Origin: Methylobacillus glycogenes JCM 2850
Lineage (GTDB): Bacteria; Pseudomonadota; Gammaproteobacteria; Burkholderiales; Methylophilaceae
Reading direction: 5' to 3'
Length of the DNA: 54,902 bases
Assembly: GCF_000617925.1 (NCBI RefSeq)
Contig: NZ_BAMT01000015.1
Location: forward strand, 1-54,902
Part shown: piece by piece, positions 48,077 to 54,902 of the stretch
How positions within the stretch are numbered: the first letter of the stretch is position 1
Layout of the letters: each line of letters opens with the position of its first letter
The notes under the pieces: generated by a model
What the model was told of the DNA's origin: nothing
Seen by the model: the letters and a program-made list of their open reading frames with translations, nothing else
Database searches by the model: none
Translations under genes and position numbers: made by a program

Positions 48077-50250
48077 ATGGTATTTATTTTAAAGTTTCTT
48101 GCCCGTGCAATCCCCGCCGCCTCTTTGCTGTTAGTGGCGACAACGGCGGCCGGGGCCGAGGTTAAGGCTGACACGCAATCTGATATTAAATCTGGCGATG
48201 CTGCTAACAGCCAGCATCAGGCCGAAGCAGGCAGCAATGCCGTGCTGCCAGAAACTCGCGTTTCTGCGGGCCGTAGCCAGGCAGTGCAAGGCTATAACGC
48301 CATTACCAGCACTGGCCCCAGCCGCACCGAAACCCCGGTGATGGAGCTGGCGCAATCGGTGCGCGTGATTTCGCGTGAATGTTTGGATGACACGCGCGCC
48401 CTGCGCCTGGCTGACACTGTGGATTACGTCAGCGGCATTGCACGCCTTAACGACTTTGGCACCACCTGGGATAACTTTGCGATACGCGGATTTTCCAATA
48501 CCGATCAGGGCATGCTGATCAATGGCTTCAGGGGTGGTCGTGGTTATAACGTCACGCGTGATGCCGCCACCGTGGAGCGCTTTGAGTTTCTCAAAGGCCC
48601 GGCGGCTGCAGTGTATGGCGCTAGTGAACCCGGCGGCATTATCAACATAGTCACCAAAAAACCCAAGTTCACCCAGGCCAATAGCTGGATGTGAATATAG
48701 GCAGCTATGGCCTGCGCCGTGCCGCGCTGGACACCACAGGCCCCATCAATGAGCAGCTGGCTTACAGGCTTAACGTGGTAGCGGAAGATAGCGCCATGCG
48801 CAGCAGCCTGTTTGAAGGCGATAGGCAAACCGTGGCCCCGGCCCTGACCTGGGTGATCAGTGACAAAACCGTACTTAACTATGAAGCCGAATTCACGCGG
48901 GTGAGTACGCCTCTGGATAGAGGCCTGATTCAGATCAACGGCAACCCGCGAGCGCTGCCACGCTCACGTGTGCTGGGTGAGCCCAATGACGGCAATGTGG
49001 AGCTAACCAGCCAGGCGCATCAACTGACGCTGGAACATGAATTCACCAGCCAGTGGCGCGCGCGTGCTGGCCTTAACTTCAAGAAAGGCACGTTTGAAGG
49101 TGACAACACCGAGCTGGCAACCTTCACCCCACCCGTGGTCAACCGCCGCCAGATGTGGCGCTCGCTACCTATGCGTGACACCTCTTTCCAGGCCGAGCTT
49201 GAGGGCAAGCTGCAAACTGGCAGCATAGGCCACACCGTATTGCTAGGCGTGGAAGCCTCCAGGCTCTGGATGGCGCAGGAGATTACCCGCTCTAACCCAG
49301 CCACCACGCCCTACCCGCTGAATATCTACAACCCGGTGTATGGTCAGGCCAAGCCAACAAGCCAGGACTGGTGGTATGACGTTGATGAACAACAGAAGAA
49401 CAACGCCGTGTATCTGCAGGATCAAATGAGTTTATCGCCGCAATGGAAACTGCTGGCAGGCGTGCGTTTTGATAACTACCACCAGTCTTATGTGGATCAC
49501 CTCAACGCGGGGCAAACCAGCCAGCAGCGCCAGACCGCCACCTCGCCGCGCATAGGCCTGACCTATCTGCCCACAGACTGGGCCTCGGTCTATGTTTCTT
49601 ACAGCAAGGGCTTCCGCCCCAACTCCGGTGGTAGCGTCACTGGCGGTGCGTTTGACCCGCAAGAGTCCCGCGCCAGCGAAATTGGCCTCAAGCTGCAAAC
49701 CCAAGACCAGCGCCTGGGGGCCAACTTTGCCGTGTTTGATATCACCAAGCGCAATGTACTGGTGGGTGACCTGGCCAATGCGGGTTTTCAGGTGGCGGCG
49801 GGTGAAGCCACCAGCAAGGGCTTTGAGGCTGATGTCTACGGCAAGCTCGATCAGCACTGGCGCCTGACCGCCAATTTTGCCTATACCGATGCCGAAGTCA
49901 GCAAGGATAGCAACGCCAATATGGTGGGCGCACGCCTGGCCAACATCCCCAAGACCAGCGCTGGCCTGCTGGCCATACGCGAGGACATTTTGCCCAACGG
50001 CAGCCGTTACGGCATAGGCACGGGCATAGTGTATGTAGGCAAGCGCTCAGGGAATGCGGCAGATACTTATGAGCTGCCCGCTTACACCACGGTCAAGCTG
50101 CTGAGCTATTGGCAGGTCAGCCCCAAGGCGCGTTTCTCGCTGGATGTGAGCAATCTGTTTGACCAGCGCTATATCACCTCAACCTGGAACAACTACGTCA
50201 TGCCCGGCCTGGGGCGTAGCGTGCTGGCCAGCCTGCACTTGCAGTTCTAG
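48077..50250 (+). CDS. TonB-dependent ferric-siderophore receptor (frameshift near 48690)
   Basis: About 725 residues. The start is ATG 48077, which places the signal peptide FLARAIPAASLLLVATTAAGA at the N-terminus; an upstream in-frame codon (47969) gives an unlikely extension. An acidic linker precedes the plug: ETPVMELAQSVRVISRE, FAIRGFSNTDQGMLINGFRGG, FEFLKGPAAAVYGASEPGG. The frame shifts at ANSW/DVNIGSYGLRR; adding one base near 48690 continues the barrel to a final LASLHLQF. It belongs to the FoxA/FpvA-like ferric hydroxamate/mixed siderophore receptors; the ligand is unknown. Confidence 0.85.
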
Positions 50251-50301
50251 CGTATGCCTTGCGGGCCACGCAGCATGCCGTGGCCTGCCAGGTATATTCC
50301 A

Positions 50302-50337
50302 AGCAAGGCATATCCCGAGCAAGGCATATCACCTTGC
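50302..50337 (+). repeat. 13-bp direct repeat and small hairpin after the receptor gene
   Basis: AGCAAGGCATATC occurs at 50302-50314 and 50318-50330. The second copy's GCAAGG can pair with CCTTGC at 50332-50337. It lies between convergent genes. It may help termination, though no U-run follows. Confidence 0.45.
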
Positions 50338-50385
50338 CATATCTCCTTGCTAGCCATGCAAGATCAAGCCCTCAGTACCGCAGCA

Positions 50386-51879
50386 CTAAAGCGCGTAACT
50401 GAAAGGCGCAGTGACAGAGAATTTCTGTGCCTGACCTTGCTTGAGCACTGGCTCAAAGCACCAGCGCCGCGCGGCATCCAGCGAGGCCTGATCCAGGCGG
50501 TGATGGCCGCTGGACTCGGTGATTTGCGCATCAATGACAGAGCCATCCACATCTACCAGCATCAGCACCTTGACCTTGCCAGTTTCGCGATTGCGCATCG
50601 ACTGCACCGGGTACTCAGGTGCTGGCCGCTGCTCTTTACCCGTGCATATGGTAGGCCCCACCATGGACTGCACCGGGTCTGTCACTTGTTGCACCTGCTC
50701 GCGGGCTAAATCCCGCGCCCAGTTGTTTGTCACCTCATTATCCTGAGAGAGCAATGCCCGGCCCACGCCAAACAAGAAATAAAACAGCAGCAGATAACCA
50801 AAGTATTTGCGGGCATTGCTTTTACCGCGCTGCATATAAATTCTGTACAACGGCAGCAGATAGGTGGTGATTGCCAGCATGATGGCAAAGGCTATGGCGG
50901 CATACATGGCGGTGAGCCAGGCGCTTTCTTCCACCAGCAATCCTGCAACCAGCGCTGCCACGCTGGCATACAGCAGATGCTGACGCCTGACCGGGAAAGC
51001 TGTGCCGGGCGCGGGCTTGAAATAGGCCGCGAGTGCAGGCAAGCCCAAATTTTCACATCTGGCCTGCCATTGCTTTCTTTCCGCGATATCGGCGTCTGAC
51101 AGCAGAAAATCGGGCAGACGCTGCTTGTGCCCGGCCAGATTGGCATCCTGCTTGAGCAGGGCATTTTGATAAGTCTCGGCCAGTAGCTTGAGATTGCTCA
51201 GCCAATGGTGCTCACCTGCGTTGAATTCGCGCCGCGAAAAACCTGCGCTCTCCGTCCACTTATAAAACGCATCCAGCTCCAGATAGCTCAGCAGCAAAGG
51301 GGCGGGGGTGTTGAACACCCAGTTCAGCACTTCCACCTCAATAGCGGCAGCCTCATCCAGCGAATATTGGCCAAGCCCGGCCAGAAAAGCCTGGGTCTGC
51401 GCCTGCGCCTTGTTTTCGTTTCTCATCACAGCGCAATCTTCCAGCTGCTGCAAATACTGCAACACCGGGTGCAAGGGAGTTTCAGCAGCGGGCTCGGGCG
51501 GCAGGTCTGTATATTGAACAGGCTGGTAATGCACCTGTTGCTGAATTGCCTGGTATTGAATTGGATCATACTGCGCGTCCTGCCCGGCATAGGCAGAGCG
51601 CGCCTCAGGCGCAGCGCTAATGGCCTCAGTTGGCGCGCTTAACGAGCTTGTGAACCCTAATTGCGCGGCCCCTGCTTGCGCTGCTTCAACCTGCGCTGCT
51701 TCTGCCTCGGCCTGTGCGGCAGCAAAGTTTGCCAGCGCAATTTCATAGGCCTCACGGATATTGCCAAACTCCACCGGGTGGGTTTCCGGGCGAAACTCCT
51801 TGATCAGCCTTGCATAGGCACGGCGGATTTCCTTGCTATCGGCATTGCTGGCAATGCCCAGGGTTTGATAGATATTCAT
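50386..51879 (-). CDS. J-domain membrane protein with C-terminal TonB domain
   Basis: 497 residues. Residues 1-45 are a degenerate J-domain (YQTLGIASNADSKEIRRAYA, then KEFRPETHP): the HPD motif needed for classical Hsp70 stimulation is replaced by RPE. A Gln/Ala-rich, then Pro-containing linker follows, then a helical region. Two to three membrane helices lie near residues 300-370 (LLYASVAALVAGLLV, AAIAFAIMLAITTYLLP, FGYLLLFYFLFGVGRALL). The last ~85 residues are a TonB C-terminal domain (KVKVLMLVDVDGSVIDAQITES, RRWCFEPVL). It starts 17 bases after the HscC stop, so they form an operon. DjlB/DjlC J-proteins pair with HscC in E. coli; the TonB end is unusual. Confidence 0.8.
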   Translation of the reverse strand: MNIYQTLGIASNADSKEIRRAYARLIKEFRPETHPVEFGNIREAYEIALANFAAAQAEAEAAQVEAAQAGAAQLGFTSSLSAPTEAISAAPEARSAYAGQDAQYDPIQYQAIQQQVHYQPVQYTDLPPEPAAETPLHPVLQYLQQLEDCAVMRNENKAQAQTQAFLAGLGQYSLDEAAAIEVEVLNWVFNTPAPLLLSYLELDAFYKWTESAGFSRREFNAGEHHWLSNLKLLAETYQNALLKQDANLAGHKQRLPDFLLSDADIAERKQWQARCENLGLPALAAYFKPAPGTAFPVRRQHLLYASVAALVAGLLVEESAWLTAMYAAIAFAIMLAITTYLLPLYRIYMQRGKSNARKYFGYLLLFYFLFGVGRALLSQDNEVTNNWARDLAREQVQQVTDPVQSMVGPTICTGKEQRPAPEYPVQSMRNRETGKVKVLMLVDVDGSVIDAQITESSGHHRLDQASLDAARRWCFEPVLKQGQAQKFSVTAPFSYAL

Positions 51880-51896
51880 CTGCGTACTCAGCCTGG

Positions 51897-53596
51897 CTAC
51901 CAGACCTCTCCACGCTCTATAGAGCCCAGGGCGCGGTTGAAGGCTTCTCTGGCGCGGCTGATGGCATGCGGGTCCTGTTTTTCCAGCACCGCCAGAAACT
52001 GCGCCATTAATTGCCCTACCTGCACGCGCTGGTCACCCAGAAACTGCTCATACAGGCGTTCGCCACGCTCCAGTAAATAGCGGTTTTCTTCCTGCTCACG
52101 CGGGTGCACCTTCAGCGCGGCCAGTAATTTGCGTCTGGCTTCTATTTCCTGCTCACTGACATTGCTGGCCAGCTTGTTGATCACCAGATTCTTGCGTATG
52201 CCGGCTTTTTCCACATCCACATCTACTTCGAGTATGCCGTTGATATCGTAGGTGTAGCGGATGTCGGCGCTGATTTCACCCTGGGCCGCGCGGGCACTTC
52301 TATCTCCAGCGTCTCCAGCAGAATATTCTTGGCACAATCGCGAGATTCGCCCTGGTAAATCTTGATCTCAAGCAGGGTTTGATTGTCATTGGCGGTGACC
52401 ACCGTGCGCACCCGGCTGGCTGGCACTATGGTGTTGCGCTCTATGATGGGCATAAACACCAGACCTATGACTTGCTGCTGATCGTAATCCGTCACCTCAG
52501 TGCCCAGGGTATGCGGGCACACATCGGTAAGCACCACCTCATTAAAGCTCACATCCTGCGCCACCAGCCCGGCGCACACCGCCGCCCCCAGGCCTATGGT
52601 CTGGTCCGGGTCTATATAGCGCGCGGGCAAGCGGCCAAATAACTGCGTCACCAGCTTGCGTATCATGGTCATGCGCGTGGCACCGCCCACCATAATCAGT
52701 TCATCCAAGTCGCTGGTGCGCAATCTGGCATCGCGCAAGGCGCGCTCTATCGGGCCACGCAAGCGCTCCAGCAAGGGCTTGCAGCCTGATTCAAACTCGG
52801 CCTGGCTGATCTCTGCCGCCACCAACGCCTGGTCTATCTTCACCTGCATGCTGGTAGTGGCCTGCTCATTCAACTGCCGTTTGGCATCTTCCGCCGCAAA
52901 GCGTATGGCGGCCAGCACGGCAGGCTGGTGCTGCTGTGACAGGCTGAGGCCAGCTTTCTTGATAAACAGATCGACCAGCACCTGGCTGAAATCATCGCCA
53001 CCGAGAAAACTATCCCCGCCCGTGGCGCGCACTTCCATCACGCCTTCAAATTTCTCCAGAATGGAAACATCAAAGGTGCCGCCCCCCAGATCGAAAATCA
53101 GAAACTTGGCCTCGGAGGCATAATCCTGAATGCCGTGGAACAAGGCCGCCGCCGTGGGTTCATTGATCAGTCGCAGGACATTCAAGCCAGCCAGCTGCCC
53201 CGCGGCCTTGGTGGCTTTGCGCTGGGCATCATTGAAATAGGCCGGGACGGAAATCACCACATCACTGACCTCCTGCCCCAGCAAGGCCTCGGCATCGGCC
53301 TTGAGCGAGCGCAGCACCAGCGCTGAGAGATCTTCCGCCGTATAGTCGGTTTTCCCCAGCTTGATCAGCTGGCGTGTGCCCATCAGGCGCTTGAAGGAAT
53401 GGGCAGTGAGCTGGGGAAACTTATACAGGCGCTCACGAGCAGTGGCTCCTACCAGCACCGTGCCAGTGTCATCAACACCCACCACCGAAGGCGTCAGCAA
53501 CTGACCAGTAGCATTGGGAATGGCGGTAGGAACACCGTCCTTGAGATAGCAGACCAAACTATTGCTGGTGCCTAGATCAATACCAAGAATTGTCAT
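51897..53596 (-). CDS. hscC: HscC-type Hsp70 chaperone (frameshift near 52297)
   Basis: About 567 residues, close to E. coli HscC length. Actin-like ATPase motifs: ILGIDLGTSNSLVCYL (phosphate 1), FDLGGGTFDVSIL (phosphate 2), INEPTAAALFHG, and MVGGATRMTMIRKLV (adenosine). The substrate-binding domain begins near LTDVCPHTLGTEV. The frame is lost at LEIEVPAR (52297) and continues one frame over as AQGEISADIRYTYDINGILE through to GSIERGEVW. HscC chaperones lack the long DnaK lid and act with DjlB/DjlC-like J-proteins; the gene downstream fits that role. Start at 53596 (MTILG). Confidence 0.85.
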
Positions 53597-53618
53597 GATT
53601 AAGAATTAAATTAATAAA

Positions 53619-53660
53619 GCCAAATTAACAAACCAGAATTAACAAAACGAAATTAAAAAA
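53619..53660 (-). repeat. Three 14-bp AT-rich tandem repeats upstream of hscC
   Basis: On the plus strand the units are GCCAAATTAACAAA, CCAGAATTAACAAA and ACGAAATTAAAAAA. They sit 23-64 bases upstream of the hscC start on the minus strand, inside the promoter area. A regulator site array or an UP-type element is possible; the evidence is only the periodicity. Confidence 0.5.
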
Positions 53661-53759
53661 TCCGCGCTCACAAATCCCACCTTGCAAGCCCAGCCGCCAA
53701 TACCCGGCAAGGGCACGCACTGTGCACAATATTCACCGCCAATCCGTCCATGCTTAAAC

Positions 53760-54587
53760 CTAGTTTTTTGCCAGCTTTTTATAGCTGATATTGCTGGGGT
53801 CTATGGCCACCACGCCGAGAAAACCTCTCACCCATACCCTGCCTTCTTTTTCCCCTATCAAAGACCCCAAGGTGTCAAAAGTAAACCGGGGATAAAGAAA
53901 CTCTGAGGTATAGATAATCTGCGGTTCCGCCAGAATAGAGGCATCGGATTCTGCATTGTACTGTTTGAGTATTGCCGCATAAGCCAGCGTGCTTTGGGCC
54001 TGAATATTGGCCAGCGCTTCTGGCTGCAGCGTTGCCAGACTGTCCAGGGTATAAACCCCAGGCAGTTGATAGCGATAATTTCTACTCCAGAGATTGCTGC
54101 CCTCGCCACCCTCGATCTGTAACGATGAAGAAAGATGAATGGTGTTTTCTGTGGTTTTGGAAATGATGAAGTAGGGCGTTACGCGTATATCCTGCGCTGA
54201 GGCTTGCTCCAGCAACTTGAAGCCCTGCGTGGATGAGGCCTGCGCAAAGGCGGTTTTGGCATTGAACTGCACACGGCCCTTAAGCTTGCTGAGATCATGA
54301 TCGGTGTTGGTTTCGATCATTTTCATATTGGCCATCACACCAAATGGCCCGGCAAGCAAGCCCAGTGCAGCGCCCCCACCACCAAAATTCTGGAAATACA
54401 GCACGGAATTATCCGCCACTACGCCCTTCCACATATGATCCTGAGTGCTGAGAACTTTTGAGCTAGCGTAACCGTACTGCTGGTGTATGGAAGAAGCAGG
54501 CTGGGCAGCCTGAAGTTTTGGTGCGGCAGCACAACCAAAAAGTGCCACGCAAATAAAGGCCAGAACAGCCTGATAACGCAACAACAA
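53760..54587 (-). CDS. Predicted lipoprotein of unknown function
   Basis: 276 residues from a TTG at 54587, which has AAAGGGG six bases upstream and directly precedes a lipoprotein signal (LLRYQAVLAFICVALFGC, lipobox LFGC). The frame stays open further upstream, but that part lacks a ribosome site. The mature part starts AAAPKLQAAQ and has FQNFGGGGAALGLLAGPFGVMAN, a Gly-rich hydrophobic stretch that may insert into a membrane. The rest is beta-rich with IIYTSEFLYPRFTF. I do not recognise the family. Its relation to the hscC operon, 160 bases downstream, is unclear. Confidence 0.7.
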   Translation of the reverse strand: MLLRYQAVLAFICVALFGCAAAPKLQAAQPASSIHQQYGYASSKVLSTQDHMWKGVVADNSVLYFQNFGGGGAALGLLAGPFGVMANMKMIETNTDHDLSKLKGRVQFNAKTAFAQASSTQGFKLLEQASAQDIRVTPYFIISKTTENTIHLSSSLQIEGGEGSNLWSRNYRYQLPGVYTLDSLATLQPEALANIQAQSTLAYAAILKQYNAESDASILAEPQIIYTSEFLYPRFTFDTLGSLIGEKEGRVWVRGFLGVVAIDPSNISYKKLAKN

Positions 54588-54721
54588 GATTTTCCCCTTT
54601 AAAGATTTACCGCAATGCCATGCTTTTTTATTTATCTGCTGGATTATAGAGTTTGTTGAACAAATTGACAGGCCATATTCACTTAATTTCAACACGCAAA
54701 CCAAGTTTAAATCTGGCTTAA

Positions 54722-54766
54722 CTCACATGAATATGCACATGAGTATGCACATAAAAACGCACATGA
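54722..54766 (-). repeat. 12-bp tandem repeats between two minus-strand genes
   Basis: Units ATATGCACATGA (54731-54742), GTATGCACATAA (54743-54754) and AAACGCACATGA (54755-54766) follow a partial unit (CTCACATGA, 54722-54730). The spacing is exactly 12 bases. They lie between the lipoprotein gene and the next gene's terminator. Function unknown. Confidence 0.6.
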
Positions 54767-54796
54767 AAAAAAGGTTGGCCTAAGCCAAACCTTTTG
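54766..54796 (-). terminator. Rho-independent terminator of the Gly-rich gene
   Basis: On the minus strand AAGGTTTGGC, loop TTAG, then GCCAACCTT and a run of T (one unpaired base in the stem). It lies 35 bases past the stop of the partial gene at the window end. Confidence 0.75.
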
Positions 54797-54830
54797 ATGT
54801 TTAAAGCTGAGGTGATCAGCCGCTGGCCAA

Positions 54831-54902
54831 TTAAGGCCCCGCGCCACCGCCAGCGCCACCGCCAGCACCACCGCCTGCTCCGCCACCAGCACCACCTCCG
54901 GC
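54831..54902 (-). CDS. Glycine-rich C-terminus of an unknown protein (partial)
   Basis: The minus-strand frame entering from the window edge encodes GGGA repeats (about five units) and ends G-A-G-P with TAA at 54831-54833. A proper terminator follows, supporting a real gene end. Gly/Ala-rich tails of this kind occur on many surface or secreted proteins; nothing more can be said. Confidence 0.5.
   Translation of the reverse strand, partial: AGGGAGGGAGGGAGGGAGGGAGP

Overview
The window looks like a chromosomal segment of a Gram-negative proteobacterium, most likely a betaproteobacterium. Five TonB-dependent outer-membrane receptors, a PEP-CTERM protein, sigma-54 promoter motifs, an HscC-type chaperone and a cobalamin riboswitch all fit that. 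A methylotroph-like relative is possible, but the genus cannot be fixed from sequence reading alone. There are no rRNA, tRNA, transposase or CRISPR features. The sequence appears to carry about 17 single-base frameshifts, nearly all deletions. These split long, otherwise well conserved genes, so I treat the split genes as one locus each and suspect base-calling errors more than real pseudogenes.

Layout. 0-6.5 kb: the tail of an unknown secreted protein, a Fiu-like catecholate siderophore receptor behind a palindromic operator, a zinc alcohol dehydrogenase, three small paralogous proteins, a zinc-ribbon membrane protein and a PEP-CTERM protein. 6.5-10.2 kb: a LysR regulator divergent from a hydrolase and a NepI-like MFS exporter. 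10.3-23.4 kb: an OmpA-plus-barrel protein of about 1,400 residues and a DUF11/SdrD-B repeat protein of about 1,850 residues form one operon. Beside it lie an OmpR-type regulator and, divergently, a 7TMR-DISM histidine kinase.

23.5-27.4 kb is an accessory island, very AT-rich from about 24.7 kb onward. It holds the mobile mystery protein A/B pair (an HTH protein and a Fic protein), a decayed fragment of the neighbouring histidine kinase, an AvcD-like anti-phage nucleotide deaminase with a structured noncoding upstream region, and an unknown 104-residue protein. An OsmC-YcaO fusion gene follows.

29.9-43.9 kb is the most coherent and least familiar part. Six sigma-54 promoter matches (TGGCAYG-N4-TTGC type) precede an IHF/HU-like gene, an SMP-30 lactonase plus dienelactone hydrolase pair (minus strand), two large receptors with N-terminal coiled coils, a rhodanese-fold/DUF6152/paired secreted-protein operon, and a DUF6644/DUF6644/cytochrome c operon. 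I read this as one co-regulated programme for uptake and periplasmic processing of an unknown substrate, possibly with its own DNA-bending protein. 43.9-50.3 kb: a cobalamin riboswitch drives a siderophore-receptor-like TonB receptor, followed by cytochrome b561, a ComJ-like protein and another siderophore receptor. 50.4-54.9 kb: HscC with a J-domain/TonB-C fusion protein, a lipoprotein, and the glycine-rich end of a further gene.
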